A DNA stretch of 39,730 nt from Candidatus Physcocola equi (GCA_018064855.1 JAGHUM010000026.1:1-39730), one strand, 5' to 3'. Positions 1-9,934 are shown, counted from the stretch's first letter. Notes: generated from the letters alone by a model not told the origin. Made by a program: numbers and translations.

Positions 1-3000
1 TTCATAAGTATAATCGGCATTGTCTGCAGCCTGCAGTTCAACCGTCTTGCCCACGCATTCGCTCACGTTTTTGAGGATGCGTGCAGGGATGGTGTCAACC
101 GAGATGATGACGGTGTCGCTTGCAGCGAAGCAGGTAGCGTCTTCTGGGTTGGTAGCCACTACTGCGTAGGCGCCGGCTTTCTTGACGACGATGGAGTCGG
201 CAGCGCTTGCCTTGCCGAGCGAAGTGGAGTCTTTACCCACTACGCTGAACCACTCATATTGGTAGTCGCCTTTCGCCTTGGCTGTCGCGCGAAGCACCAC
301 GCTGTCGTTTTCACAGATACGCTGTGCGCTTGCCTTGATGGTGACACCGGTGAGAGCGCAGGTGGCTGCACCACATTCGATGGTGTTGAGCGCTTTCAAA
401 GAATCTTGTCCCAAAACTGTGGCATACGCATAGTTGTTGATGAATGAACTGCAATCTTTAACGTGAGCGTTGAAGGTGTAAACCAAAGAATCGCCCCATG
501 CAAGACCTTCTTCAACCTTTTGTGCAACGGTTGGCCACTTGATTGTGTTGTTTGTCGCATCTAAGGCTCCTTTATCGGAGATACTTGAGATCTCTTCCAA
601 TTCTTTAGGAATGAAGTCGCCTATATTAATATTGAATGCATAATCGAGCGACGTTTCAAAAAGTGATAATGTTGGAGTTCCGTTGTTTCTTTCCGTGTAA
701 ACACCGAAGTAACCCGGACCTGCGGATGTCAAACCACTCCAGTCTTTCATTACATTTTCCCATTCGTCATCTTCGTCGTTACAATACATATAAAGTTTGT
801 CTTCGCGAAGCACGAACTTAAATGTAGGAGCTTTGTTGGTGCCTTTAAACTGCATTACATCTTGCCAGTCTTTACCTTCAGCAGCAACGAGTTTGCCATC
901 ATTATACAATTCGTAACCGAAGTTGTTTTCGCCTCCAAGGTTAACCTTCATTTTTATTGCGATACCTTTGAAATTTGAAGTTCCTGGTGTTCCGCTCACA
1001 TAGCGCATTACCAAGAATATGCTTTCAGTGTTGGCTGCGTCTTCGATTCTTGCAAACATTTCGCCGTCTTTACCATAAGAATAGGTAGGAGCGGCAAATG
1101 CACCTGATTCTTTTGAAAGTGTCAGACCTTTAGAGTTCACATCAGGAACAGGTTTGCTGTTCAAACCAATCCAATCGCTTGCACTCTTGCAGTTTGCTTC
1201 AACTTTTGTTCCAACATTGTTCACAAACTTCACTTTGTATGCGATGTCGTCACCAGGCAAAGCTGTTTTGACGTCTGCAGTCTTGAAAAGACAGGTTTGT
1301 TCGTCGATGACTGGAGGAATATCTGCACAGGTTGTCATCAGATTCACCCGTGAAGAGTCGGGAGAGTCAGTCTGAGATGAAATCCAAGCGACATTCAAGT
1401 ATTCTGCATCATCTGCGGTTGGACAACCCAAATCTCTTGCTTTACACAAGTAGATAAGTTTATCCTTTTCACCAACCAGCATCACCGGAGTGGTCCATTT
1501 GACGATACCTGTATAGCCTGCAGCCTTAGGGTCTGCGGCAGGAGTGTAAGTCGCTTTGATTTTTTCACCTTTGTCATTTTTCAAGGCTGTGCTGTCTTTC
1601 CATCCCACCCATTCCAATTCGTAAGGAATGGTATCAATGATGGTGACATTATTCGCTTCACGACCAGGAAGAGGGCCTGTGCCTTGAATACGACGCCAAG
1701 TGTATCCGTCAAACTCTTCAATAAGCACTCTTTCGTAGTTGCCCACAGAAGTTGGGTTGCAGACATTACGTGCATAATTGTCGATCTCATAACCAGGGTT
1801 GTCGTAATTTGCCCATCCTGGGGAAATCAATGTGAATGTCTCCGCCTGACCGTCCAATGCAGAGATGGCCAAATCGCCTGAATAAGACCAGTCGTCTTTG
1901 ACTTTCTCATACATGGCTTTGGCTTGCTTGATGCCCAGACGTGTGCGGAAGAAGCAAGGGCCGTATCCACCTTTGTGCAACTGGAATGCGTTGTTCAGGT
2001 GGTCATATACATAAGGGGAAGACGCCATCAGCGAGGCTGGGAATTGAATCATGATTCGCTGGTTCCATTTACCATGCTCATCTTCACCGTTTGGCATTTT
2101 CTGATAAGTAAATTTGGTCTCTGCGCCAGTAGGCATCCAACCATATTTAGCCATGTCGTTACCGTTGTCCAACTCAAATTGCCATCCTGTCGGATTGTCG
2201 CCTTCGTCGTACAAACCGATGGAAGCCGCATCGTACATAAAGTAAGAAACACGATAGTTCCCCAAGTTGATGTATGCTTCGTAGGAGTCGTTCCAGAAAC
2301 GATAATACTGATAGAATAAGTTGGCGGTGTTGCTCATCATATAGTTACCGTATGACAAACGAACATGATCACGACCACCATTCAACCAAGAACTTTCACC
2401 TTCTGACTTGTTTTCGAACTCAACCGTAAATGCTACGACATCCCCTGGGTTCATGATTTTGCGGGAAGCCTTCTTGTCAATGGTCAAAGTTCGGTTTGCC
2501 AAGATGTCCACACAGTTGCGTTCCATGGTGTATGTGGCGTGGTTAGGAAATTCGTTGCTGGTCCAGTCTGGGAAGTTAGAACCTGAGATTGTACTAGTCA
2601 AACAGATGCGTGGGTTCAAAGTGTCTTTTGCAACGACTGTGAACGAAACAGAGTCGATGGTCTGTTCGAGTTTGCCTGTCTTGAATCCGGGAACTGTTCC
2701 GATATTCCAAACAATCTTTCCGCCGCTGAATTTACCTCCGTTGGATATGCTGACCACTTCGTAATTCGGATCAATAGGAGTCTCGATGGTGACGCCTGTG
2801 GCATCCAGCGTTCCATAGTTTCTATATTGAACGGTATAGTCGATTTTGTCGTCAACATAGGCGTAAGTTTTGTCAACCGACATATATACCTTCATGTTTG
2901 CGATTGGTTTCATATCGGCAGGGGCGTGCATGTTGCCCTGACAAACAAGCATACCTAATGTGCGATACCAACCGTGGAAATATTTTGGTGTGCTACCCAA

Positions 3001-4665
3001 ATATCTTTCTTCATCTTCTGGGCCTACATCGGTGTTGTTTCCATCCCAGCGAAGTTCCAGTGAGCGATAGCAATCGTTTAGGAAATCCTGATCTTCAGCG
3101 ATGACAGCGGCAGGAGATCCTGCGCCGATGGAGTAGTTGGTATGATAGAATGATTTGACTGTACCATCGGAGTTGTATTGCTGTGGATTGTGAACCACAC
3201 CGCTCCACATTGGCTGACCAGCGTCTGGCGAAGCACCAAGTTTGGCACAAGCGGGAGTGCCTGGTTTTTCTCCCACTGCAGGTGGGTTTTTCAACAATTC
3301 CGCATGTCGGATACCCATCAGTTTCACGCCATCGTGCGACTGACCTTCAATAACACTATGGTCTTTAGGGTCCCAGTCGTAAGCGGTTTCTCCATGCCAA
3401 AGATAGTCGAGCAGGTGGCGCCATGCGAAACGGAAGTCCTCACCATCGAGGCCCGATTCTCCGAATGTCGGATTAGAACCGTCGTCGCCCACAGAGAAGT
3501 TACCTATAGCAGCGTATTTCCCTGCCTTGTAGGCTTCTTTTGTAATCCAGTTTCCGGAAGCCGCTGCTTTTTGGAACTGATGCACACGCCAGTCTGTTGT
3601 CGCTTTGTCATAATTTTTCGCACCATCTTCCTTGAACCATTTATAGAATTCATCGTAGTAAGAAGGAGCGTCGTAGTCGGCAAACATTTTGCCGTAGATA
3701 CTCATCAAAGTAGGTCCTCCGTTGTAAGGTCCATTGATGTTTCCATATCTTGCGAGGGCGGCATCAGAGAAGCGCCATCTTGTTACTTCACCTTGAGCGA
3801 CACCGTCTTTTGTATAGCCGTCAATACCGATTACACCAGGAAGGTAGCCTGCAAGGGTATTTGCCCCGTATTCCCATTGTGGCACGGTGTCAACCAGGGC
3901 ACCGATACATCTCTGTGCTTCATACAAATAAGAAATTGGGTCACCATTGGCATCTCTTACAATTTCTCCATCTTGCTTCATGAATTCACCCCACTGCTTG
4001 TAAGCGATAAGTGTTGCCATTGCGATATCGACGTCGCCATCGGTTGCGGAGTGGCACTTGCCTTCTGTGGTGGTTGTCTCGTCTGCACCCCAGCCTGCGA
4101 GGTATGGGCAGGTGGTGAATCCTTTTTTGTTTTCACGGAACATCTTTCCGTCTTTGAATCGCTTCACGCCAGAAAAACGGTTGTCGTGAATCCACATGTA
4201 AAGACCGTTGTAGGTCTTTTGGTCGGCGAACAAAGCAGCTGCCAACAGAATATAGCCGTCGCCTTCAGAACAGAACGTACCGTAAGCGCCTGGCACATCT
4301 GGGTAAGTCAGTGACGTCTCTGTTGTACCTCCATTGGAAATCGGGTTGAAAACGATGTATTTCACACCACAATGAGTACCACCAAAATAGCGGCAGCGGT
4401 GTGTCATGATTTCATACGCTTCACGTCCAGCCTTTTCCATGTCGGCATGCGTCACACCTTCGGCATTATATTTTGCCAAAGACTTACCACCACCGGGGTA
4501 TTCCAAGAATTGAGGATAAGGGAAAGATGGGTTTCCTGAATTAATCTCAACTTTGATGAATTGGGAAGGGTCATACGTAGTTTGGGCCGACGTGTCTTGC
4601 ACAGACACGAGCCCCAAAAATGCCAATAATCCGGCAAAGACCCTTTTTTTATTAAACTTAATCAT
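1..4665 (-). CDS. Secreted multidomain glycoside hydrolase family 8 protein, 3' end outside window
   Basis: At least 1555 codons are open from the ATG at 4665 to the window edge with no stop. Residues 1-28 form a signal peptide ending in TSAQ. The GH8 catalytic domain spans about 35-470. It shows the general-acid motif SEGDGY (E134) and, at about 207-225, a close match to the GH8 signature (ATDGDVDIA...KQW). GH8 enzymes cleave beta-1,4 links in cellulose, chitosan, xylan or mixed-linkage glucan; I cannot tell which substrate applies. After it come DUF11-like repeats starting near residues 590, 722 and 1121. The last two appear to be interrupted by inserted domains of about 180-250 residues. 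From about residue 1420 there are Cys-led Ig-like repeats resembling those of the 2303-residue protein at 11935. A T9SS sorting domain probably lies beyond the edge, which is inference. Confidence is high for GH8 and low for substrate. Confidence 0.9.
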   Translation of the reverse strand, partial: MIKFNKKRVFAGLLAFLGLVSVQDTSAQTTYDPSQFIKVEINSGNPSFPYPQFLEYPGGGKSLAKYNAEGVTHADMEKAGREAYEIMTHRCRYFGGTHCGVKYIVFNPISNGGTTETSLTYPDVPGAYGTFCSEGDGYILLAAALFADQKTYNGLYMWIHDNRFSGVKRFKDGKMFRENKKGFTTCPYLAGWGADETTTTEGKCHSATDGDVDIAMATLIAYKQWGEFMKQDGEIVRDANGDPISYLYEAQRCIGALVDTVPQWEYGANTLAGYLPGVIGIDGYTKDGVAQGEVTRWRFSDAALARYGNINGPYNGGPTLMSIYGKMFADYDAPSYYDEFYKWFKEDGAKNYDKATTDWRVHQFQKAAASGNWITKEAYKAGKYAAIGNFSVGDDGSNPTFGESGLDGEDFRFAWRHLLDYLWHGETAYDWDPKDHSVIEGQSHDGVKLMGIRHAELLKNPPAVGEKPGTPACAKLGASPDAGQPMWSGVVHNPQQYNSDGTVKSFYHTNYSIGAGSPAAVIAEDQDFLNDCYRSLELRWDGNNTDVGPEDEERYLGSTPKYFHGWYRTLGMLVCQGNMHAPADMKPIANMKVYMSVDKTYAYVDDKIDYTVQYRNYGTLDATGVTIETPIDPNYEVVSISNGGKFSGGKIVWNIGTVPGFKTGKLEQTIDSVSFTVVAKDTLNPRICLTSTISGSNFPDWTSNEFPNHATYTMERNCVDILANRTLTIDKKASRKIMNPGDVVAFTVEFENKSEGESSWLNGGRDHVRLSYGNYMMSNTANLFYQYYRFWNDSYEAYINLGNYRVSYFMYDAASIGLYDEGDNPTGWQFELDNGNDMAKYGWMPTGAETKFTYQKMPNGEDEHGKWNQRIMIQFPASLMASSPYVYDHLNNAFQLHKGGYGPCFFRTRLGIKQAKAMYEKVKDDWSYSGDLAISALDGQAETFTLISPGWANYDNPGYEIDNYARNVCNPTSVGNYERVLIEEFDGYTWRRIQGTGPLPGREANNVTIIDTIPYELEWVGWKDSTALKNDKGEKIKATYTPAADPKAAGYTGIVKWTTPVMLVGEKDKLIYLCKARDLGCPTADDAEYLNVAWISSQTDSPDSSRVNLMTTCADIPPVIDEQTCLFKTADVKTALPGDDIAYKVKFVNNVGTKVEANCKSASDWIGLNSKPVPDVNSKGLTLSKESGAFAAPTYSYGKDGEMFARIEDAANTESIFLVMRYVSGTPGTSNFKGIAIKMKVNLGGENNFGYELYNDGKLVAAEGKDWQDVMQFKGTNKAPTFKFVLREDKLYMYCNDEDDEWENVMKDWSGLTSAGPGYFGVYTERNNGTPTLSLFETSLDYAFNINIGDFIPKELEEISSISDKGALDATNNTIKWPTVAQKVEEGLAWGDSLVYTFNAHVKDCSSFINNYAYATVLGQDSLKALNTIECGAATCALTGVTIKASAQRICENDSVVLRATAKAKGDYQYEWFSVVGKDSTSLGKASAADSIVVKKAGAYAVVATNPEDATCFAASDTVIISVDTIPARILKNVSECVGKTVELQAADNADYTYE

Positions 4666-4686
4666 AACTATGTAGTTAAATGAGTA

Positions 4687-4701
4687 ACTCGCAGAGCGAG
4701 T
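4687..4701 (-). promoter_or_regulatory. Small hairpin in the 5' leader of the GH8 gene
   Basis: A perfect inverted repeat ACTCGC-AGA-GCGAGT lies 22 bases upstream of the start codon, between it and the -7 element. It could affect translation or mRNA stability, or be chance. No T-run follows it on the minus strand. Confidence 0.3.
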
Positions 4702-4740
4702 CTTACACACCCTATTATTTCAATTTAATTCAAACAGATG

Positions 4741-4748
4741 CAAATATA
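4741..4748 (-). promoter_or_regulatory. Bacteroidota -7 promoter element for the GH8 gene
   Basis: The minus strand reads TATATTTG, an exact TAnnTTTG match, about 75 bases upstream of the start codon. No clear -33 TTTG is present; the upstream part is a long homopolymer-rich tract. Confidence 0.5.
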
Positions 4749-4909
4749 TTCTTTTTTTTCCTTTTTTCCGTTTTTTTCTGAAAAAAGTAGCACTTTGTTT
4801 GCAAATTGACGGATATCCAATACTTCTTACCTTTCTTATGCATTCTTCTTTTTCTGCCCTACAACATATATTTTGCACCGAATAGAATATATCTTTCGGA
4901 AAAAATGAC

Positions 4910-4917
4910 TAATTTTG
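4910..4917 (+). promoter_or_regulatory. Bacteroidota -7 promoter element for typA
   Basis: TAATTTTG matches TAnnTTTG exactly and lies 33 bases before the typA ATG. The -33 element is weak or absent. The rest of the 285-base spacer between the divergent GH8 and typA genes is AT-rich and holds nothing else I can identify. Confidence 0.55.
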
Positions 4918-4950
4918 CACTCTGAAATTTAAACTAATTCATTAGATACG

Positions 4951-6762
4951 ATGCAAAAAATCAGGAATGTCGCAATTATTGCGCACGTCGACCACGGTAA
5001 GACGACGTTGGTGGACAAGATGCTACAGGCAGGTAAACTTTTCAGCGATCATGAAAAACCTGGCGAACTCATCCTCGACAACAATGATTTGGAGCGTGAA
5101 CGAGGCATCACAATCGTATCAAAAAACGTCTCAATCCGTTATAAAGACTACAAAATCAACATCATTGATACTCCAGGACACTCGGACTTCGGTGGCGAGG
5201 TGGAACGTGTGCTCAACATGGCAGACGGTTGTTTGCTCCTTGTTGACGCTTTTGAAGGCCCAATGCCACAGACGCGTTTCGTGCTCCAGAAGGCCTTGCA
5301 GATCGGTTTGAAGCCAATCGTTGTCATCAACAAGGTGGACAAGCCAAACTGCCGTCCTGATGAAGTGCAGGAAGAAGTGTTCGACCTCATGTTCAGCTTG
5401 AACGCTACGGAGGATCAGCTCGACTTCCCAACCGTTTACGGATCTGCTAAAAACAACTGGATGAGCACCGACTGGAAGCAACCTCGTGAAAACGATATTA
5501 CTCCTGCGCTCGATGCCATCATCAACCATGTGCCAGAACCAAAAATGAACGAAGGAAGCACTCAGATGCTCATCACTTCGCTCGACTATTCTTCATACGT
5601 TGGTCGTATCGCCATAGGCCGTGTTCATCGCGGTTCTATCAAGGAAGGTCAGACTATCGCCCTTTCTAAGCGCGATGGCTCTATCATTAAGCAGAAAATC
5701 AAAGAACTTCGCGTGTTTGAAGGCTTCGGTCAAAGCAAAGTGAGCGAAGTGAAGTGTGGAGAAATCTGCGCTATCGTAGGTTTGGACAACTTTGAAATCG
5801 GCGATTGCATTTGCGACGCTGAAAATCCAGACGCATTGCCACCAATCGCTATCGACGAACCAACCATGAGCATGGCGTTTGTCATCAACGATTCTCCATT
5901 CTTCGGTAAGGAAGGTAAATTCGTAACCTCTCGTCATATCAACGACCGTTTGGAGCGTGAATTGATCAAAGACGTTGCCCTTCGTGTGGAAAAGGGTGAG
6001 GCCGATGGTCACTGGACTGTGTTCGGTCGTGGTGTGCTCCACCTCTCGGTTTTGATTGAAACCATGCGTCGTGAAGGCTACGAGTTGCAGGTTGGTCAGC
6101 CTAAGGTTATCATCAAGGAAATTGATGGCGTCAAGAACGAGCCTATGGAAGAACTGACTATCGACGTGCCTGAAGATGTTTCTGGTAAGGTGATTGAAAT
6201 GGTTGCTACCCGTAAGGGTGATATGGTTTCAATGGAACGTCGTGGCGACCGTGTTCACCTTGAATTCAACATTCCTTCTCGTGGTATCATCGGTTTGCGT
6301 ACCAATGTGCTTACTGCAACTGCTGGTGAGGCTGTCATGGCCCACCGCTTCACAGGTTATGCTCCTTATAAGGGCGTGATGGAACGTCGTAACAACGGTT
6401 CTATCATTGCTATGGAAGGCGGCACAGTGTTTGCTTACGCCCTCAACAACTTGCAAGACCGTGGTAAATTCTTCATCAACCCACAAGATGAAGTCTATGC
6501 CGGTCAGGTGGTAGGTGAGAACAATAAGGCAGATGACCTCGTAGTGAACGTATGTAAGTCTAAGAAATTGACCAATATGCGTGCTGCAGGTTCGGACGAC
6601 AAGGTTAAACTCGCTCCTCCTGTTGTGTTCAGTTTGGAAGAAATGCTTGAATACATCAAGGAAGACGAATATGCGGAAGTTACTCCAAAGAGCATGCGTA
6701 TGCGTAAGATTATCCTTGACGAAAATGAACGTAAGCGTTCAAAGAAAATCGTGACTGAATAA
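4951..6762 (+). CDS. typA: Ribosome-associated translational GTPase TypA/BipA
   Basis: This 603-residue protein has the usual TypA/BipA length. The GTPase motifs are in order: P-loop AHVDHGKTT (11-19), RGITI switch I (51-55), DTPGH (73-77), NKVD (127-130) and SAK (164-166). Translation-factor domains II and III, the family-specific domain with the RGIIG segment and the C-terminal domain follow. BipA binds the ribosome and helps 50S assembly and stress or cold adaptation. The gene appears monocistronic, with its own promoter upstream and a strong terminator directly after the stop codon. It converges on recG. Identification is secure. Confidence 0.98.
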   Translation: MQKIRNVAIIAHVDHGKTTLVDKMLQAGKLFSDHEKPGELILDNNDLERERGITIVSKNVSIRYKDYKINIIDTPGHSDFGGEVERVLNMADGCLLLVDAFEGPMPQTRFVLQKALQIGLKPIVVINKVDKPNCRPDEVQEEVFDLMFSLNATEDQLDFPTVYGSAKNNWMSTDWKQPRENDITPALDAIINHVPEPKMNEGSTQMLITSLDYSSYVGRIAIGRVHRGSIKEGQTIALSKRDGSIIKQKIKELRVFEGFGQSKVSEVKCGEICAIVGLDNFEIGDCICDAENPDALPPIAIDEPTMSMAFVINDSPFFGKEGKFVTSRHINDRLERELIKDVALRVEKGEADGHWTVFGRGVLHLSVLIETMRREGYELQVGQPKVIIKEIDGVKNEPMEELTIDVPEDVSGKVIEMVATRKGDMVSMERRGDRVHLEFNIPSRGIIGLRTNVLTATAGEAVMAHRFTGYAPYKGVMERRNNGSIIAMEGGTVFAYALNNLQDRGKFFINPQDEVYAGQVVGENNKADDLVVNVCKSKKLTNMRAAGSDDKVKLAPPVVFSLEEMLEYIKEDEYAEVTPKSMRMRKIILDENERKRSKKIVTE

Positions 6763-6786
6763 TATAGACATTTTATCATAACGACG

Positions 6787-6816
6787 GAAGCCACTTGATT
6801 CGGTTCAAGTGGCTTC
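6787..6816 (+). terminator. Rho-independent terminator of typA
   Basis: GAAGCCACTTGA pairs perfectly with TCAAGTGGCTTC around a six-base loop, followed by a run of seven more Ts. On the minus strand the distal side is not T-rich, so it probably serves typA rather than recG. Confidence 0.9.
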
Positions 6817-6850
6817 TTTTTTTATTTTATTCGTTTTGTTTGGTTCGTTT

Positions 6851-8962
6851 TCAGGAAATGGCGCCCCAGTTGAAAGCGGGTGCGCGTAGCGCTAGTTGGT
6901 CTTTTATGATTCTGTTGTTTTCTTTCTCCAGGTTGGGGTCGTCTTCCAAAATGCTGCGTGCGAAGTCTCTCGCGGCCTGAAGAATCTGACCGTCTCGGGC
7001 AAGGTCTGCCATCTTCAATTCAAAAGGCATTCCGCTTTGCTGGGTTCCTTCCAAGTCGCCCGGACCTCTTAGTTTGAGGTCGGCTTCGGAAATGGCAAAG
7101 CCATCGGTGCTGCTGGTCATGATGTCCATGCGTTCACGGGTGGCGCTGGTTTGCTTGACCGAAGTGATGAGAAAACAGTAACTTTGATCGGAACCTCTAC
7201 CCACACGTCCGCGTAGTTGATGCAATTGGCTCAACCCAAACCGCTCGGCGCTTTCAATAATCATGACGGAAGCGTTTGGCACATTTACACCCACTTCGAT
7301 TACCGTGGTTGCAACCAGAATCTGAGTCTGACCGTTTACAAACTTCTGCATCTCATAATCCTTGTCCGCATTTGGCATCTGCCCGTGCACCATGCTGAGA
7401 TGGTATTGTGGTTCGGGGAATATCTGCTGGAGTTTTTTGAATCCGTCTTCCAGATTTTGGAAGTCGGCCGCCTCACTCTCCTTTATCAACGGATAGACCA
7501 CATAAGCCTGTCTGCCTTTGGCGATTTCCTTTCTTACGAAATCATAGACTGGTCCCACATGGTTGTCGGTGCGGTGAATGGTTTGAATGGGTTGTCGGCC
7601 GGGAGGAAGTTCGTCGATTACGCTGATGTCCAAATCTCCGTACAGCGTCATAGCGAGTGTGCGCGGAATTGGAGTGGCTGTCATCACCAACACGTGTGGC
7701 GGACATGAATTTTTCCCCCATAGTTTGGCGCGCTGTGCAACGCCAAAGCGGTGTTGCTCATCGATGATGGCTAATCCCAGGTTGTGGAATTTCACTTTGT
7801 CTTCCAGCAAAGCATGTGTGCCAATAATGATTTGGATTGTTCCGTTTTCCAGGTTTTCCATTATTTCGCGTCGCTCCTTCATCTTCGTGCTTCCGGTGAG
7901 CAGACGCACTTGGATTCCCAGTGGCTGAAGCATCTGGCTGATGCCGCTGTAGTGCTGGCTGGCCAGAATTTCAGTCGGGGCCATAAGGCAGGCCTGAAAC
8001 TGGTTGTCGAGAGCGATGAGAATGCACATGAGGGCTACCAGCGTTTTGCCGCTTCCCACATCGCCTTGAATGAGCCGGTTCATCTGCCGGCCGCTGCGCA
8101 CGTCTTCCCTCACCTCTTTGATGACGCGTTTCTGCGCACCGGTGAGTTCAAAAGGCAGGTGGTTGTGATAGAAGTTGTTGAAGTATTCGCCGATTCTGCT
8201 GAATATGAAACCTTGCACCGACTGCTTGCGGGCGTTGGCTCGGCGGAGAATCTGCATTTGGATGTAAAACAACTCCTCGAACTTCATGCGAAACTGGCAT
8301 CGTTGCAGCAATATGTTGCTTTCGGGGAAATGCAGATTGCGGATGCTGGTGTCGAGATTGGGAAGCCCGAATTGTTGGAGCACGTAAGCCGGAAGAGTCT
8401 CCGGCAAATGATAGTTTTTGAGTTCTTGCGAAAAGATGGTTTGAATGATGTTCTGCACAACCTTGTTTGTCAGGTTGCACTTCTTCATCTTTTCTGTGGT
8501 GTTGTAAACCCCTTGGATGCCTCCGTTGCCCAGTTTGGTTTCTATTTCGTCAACAGGGTCTAAATCGGGGTGGGTGAAATTGAGTTTCCCATTGTAGAGG
8601 CTTGGTTTACCATATAGAACGTATTTCTCGCCGATTTTCAGTTTGTTTTCAATGTATTTCACCCCTTTAAACCAAACGAGATCGACTGTGTTGTGGTAGT
8701 CGGAAAAAGTGGCGAATAGTTTTTGCTGAGTGCCAGTCCCGTGGGATGTGAATCGGATGATTTCACCGACAATCTGCACATAGGAAGATGTGGCGTCGAT
8801 GTCTTTTATGAAATAGTATTTTGATCGATCGACGTATCTGAATGGAAACACATAGAGCATCTCTTCCAAGTTGTTGACCTTCAACTCGGATTGCAGTAGA
8901 GCCGCTCTCTGCGGGCCTACTCCTTTGAGATACATTATGCTTTTTTTCGCCAGTTCAGACAT
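6851..8962 (-). CDS. recG: ATP-dependent DNA helicase RecG
   Basis: This 703-residue protein unwinds branched DNA, remodels stalled forks and processes Holliday junctions. An N-terminal HhH-like segment (KGVGPQRAALL) is followed by the OB-fold wedge domain. The SF2 helicase core has Walker A GDVGSGKT (300-307), DEQH (401-404), TATPIPRT (428-435) and a C-terminal motif VI region with LRGRVGRG. Length and motif order are standard. It lies 19 bases downstream of ispD on the same strand, so the two are probably co-transcribed from the ispD promoter. Both genes are on the minus strand and converge on typA. Confidence 0.98.
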   Translation of the reverse strand: MSELAKKSIMYLKGVGPQRAALLQSELKVNNLEEMLYVFPFRYVDRSKYYFIKDIDATSSYVQIVGEIIRFTSHGTGTQQKLFATFSDYHNTVDLVWFKGVKYIENKLKIGEKYVLYGKPSLYNGKLNFTHPDLDPVDEIETKLGNGGIQGVYNTTEKMKKCNLTNKVVQNIIQTIFSQELKNYHLPETLPAYVLQQFGLPNLDTSIRNLHFPESNILLQRCQFRMKFEELFYIQMQILRRANARKQSVQGFIFSRIGEYFNNFYHNHLPFELTGAQKRVIKEVREDVRSGRQMNRLIQGDVGSGKTLVALMCILIALDNQFQACLMAPTEILASQHYSGISQMLQPLGIQVRLLTGSTKMKERREIMENLENGTIQIIIGTHALLEDKVKFHNLGLAIIDEQHRFGVAQRAKLWGKNSCPPHVLVMTATPIPRTLAMTLYGDLDISVIDELPPGRQPIQTIHRTDNHVGPVYDFVRKEIAKGRQAYVVYPLIKESEAADFQNLEDGFKKLQQIFPEPQYHLSMVHGQMPNADKDYEMQKFVNGQTQILVATTVIEVGVNVPNASVMIIESAERFGLSQLHQLRGRVGRGSDQSYCFLITSVKQTSATRERMDIMTSSTDGFAISEADLKLRGPGDLEGTQQSGMPFELKMADLARDGQILQAARDFARSILEDDPNLEKENNRIIKDQLALRAPAFNWGAIS

Positions 8963-8981
8963 AATCTTCTATTCTCGAGTA

Positions 8982-9653
8982 TTATTCGGATTTCGCCAAA
9001 GCCTCTGCGATGACCAAATCGAATGGCGTGGTGATTTTTATGTTTTCCCGGTTGCCCGGAGTGAGATGGATGACGCCCCCTTTTGCCTCCACAACGCTGG
9101 CATCGTCTGTGAACAATGGAGTGAAATCTTGTTGGTAGGCTTGGTGGAGCAACGTGCTTTGGAAAACTTGCGGAGTTTGTACCAGTTTGATTTTGCTACG
9201 GTCTTCGCTTTTGTTGGATTCACCGTCAACCCATCTTACCGAGTCAACGCAATCCACAACGGGAACTGCTGTGCCATGTTCGTTTGCCATGGCGTAGGCG
9301 GCGTCGATGGTCGCTTTGCTTGCAAACGGCCGTACACCATCGTGAACGCCAACAAGCGTGCCATTTGGAACTAATGATAGTCCGTTCTTCACAGAATGAA
9401 AACGTGTTTCTCCCCCATTTGCGATTTTATGAGGTGTGGAGAAATGATGTTTTGCGCACAACTCTTTCCAAAAGTCTTGGTGACTGAGGGGCAGTACCAA
9501 AATGACATTGGTGTTGGGGTCTGCATTCTTGAAAGCGTCGATGGTTCGCATCAGTATTGGTTTCCCGCTCACTTCGACGAACTGCTTGGGAATGTCTCCT
9601 CCCATTCTCAGCCCTTTTCCTCCTGCAACAATAATGACGTATTTTTCGTTCAT
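8982..9653 (-). CDS. ispD: 2-C-methyl-D-erythritol 4-phosphate cytidylyltransferase
   Basis: IspD transfers CMP from CTP to MEP in the non-mevalonate isoprenoid pathway. The 223-residue protein starts with the nucleotide-binding VAGGKGLRMG loop (9-18), then PKQF. It also has HDGVRPF in the middle, and near the C-terminus TDDASVVE and the NIKITTPFD segment typical of IspD. It is the first gene of an ispD-recG operon with its own -7 element upstream. Confidence 0.96.
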   Translation of the reverse strand: MNEKYVIIVAGGKGLRMGGDIPKQFVEVSGKPILMRTIDAFKNADPNTNVILVLPLSHQDFWKELCAKHHFSTPHKIANGGETRFHSVKNGLSLVPNGTLVGVHDGVRPFASKATIDAAYAMANEHGTAVPVVDCVDSVRWVDGESNKSEDRSKIKLVQTPQVFQSTLLHQAYQQDFTPLFTDDASVVEAKGGVIHLTPGNRENIKITTPFDLVIAEALAKSE

Positions 9654-9676
9654 GATGTTTCCGCTTTTTTCTTACG

Positions 9677-9684
9677 CAAATATA
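9677..9684 (-). promoter_or_regulatory. -7 promoter element for ispD-recG
   Basis: The minus strand reads TATATTTG, 23 bases upstream of the ispD start. It is an exact TAnnTTTG match. No convincing -33 TTTG is seen. Confidence 0.5.
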
Positions 9685-9797
9685 CAATAATTCATTGTAT
9701 TTCGTTGTAGTCTGTCAGTCCAACGCGGGAATAACTCACTCCAAATATGCGAAAAATGCGAAAAATCTTGATTAAAATCAATTTTTCTTGAAAAATG

Positions 9798-9829
9798 TTT
9801 GGTGAATATAAAAAAATGTCGCACATTTG
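9798..9829 (+). promoter_or_regulatory. Candidate promoter for a small RNA or leader
   Basis: A -33 TTTG (9798-9801) and a -7 CACATTTG (9822-9829) are separated by 20 bases, the usual Bacteroidota spacing. The -7 differs from TAnnTTTG at one fixed position. Confidence 0.35.
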
Positions 9830-9835
9830 CATTGC

Positions 9836-9919
9836 AAACAAAACAGATAGATTTTTCATAGTTAAGGTTTAGGTTAAATATAATAGAGGGTCGTTGAGAA
9901 ACGCTCCTCTATTTTTTTT
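9836..9919 (+). ncRNA. Candidate small RNA or attenuated leader upstream of the U32 gene
   Basis: This ~84-base stretch in the 312-base spacer between ispD and the U32 gene starts just after a promoter-like sequence and ends in a strong intrinsic terminator. It contains no credible ORF. The U32 gene has its own exact -7 element downstream of the terminator, so this may be an independent transcript. The alternative is a leader with transcription attenuation. The start is estimated from the -7 position. I do not recognise the RNA family. Confidence 0.35.
9882..9919 (+). terminator. Intrinsic terminator between ispD and the U32 gene
   Basis: AATAGAGG pairs with CCTCTATT, with an inner CGTT-GAGA-AACG stem, and is followed by eight Ts (9912-9919). 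No protein gene on the plus strand ends upstream of it, so it implies a non-coding transcript or attenuator. Confidence 0.75.
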
Positions 9920-9934
9920 GTGGGTAATGTAGAG

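Noticed and set aside
3178-4314. 378-residue plus-strand ORF
   Set aside because: It lies wholly antisense to the GH8 gene. Its translation is Cys/Val/Phe-rich with no domain, while the minus strand encodes a clear GH8 domain.
7784-8563. 259-residue plus-strand ORF
   Set aside because: It is antisense to recG, whose frame carries all helicase motifs. It is a codon-bias shadow.
9747-9766. ATGCGAAAA tandem repeat (two copies) as a repeat array
   Set aside because: Only two short copies occur in an AT-rich spacer, so it is not distinguishable from chance.
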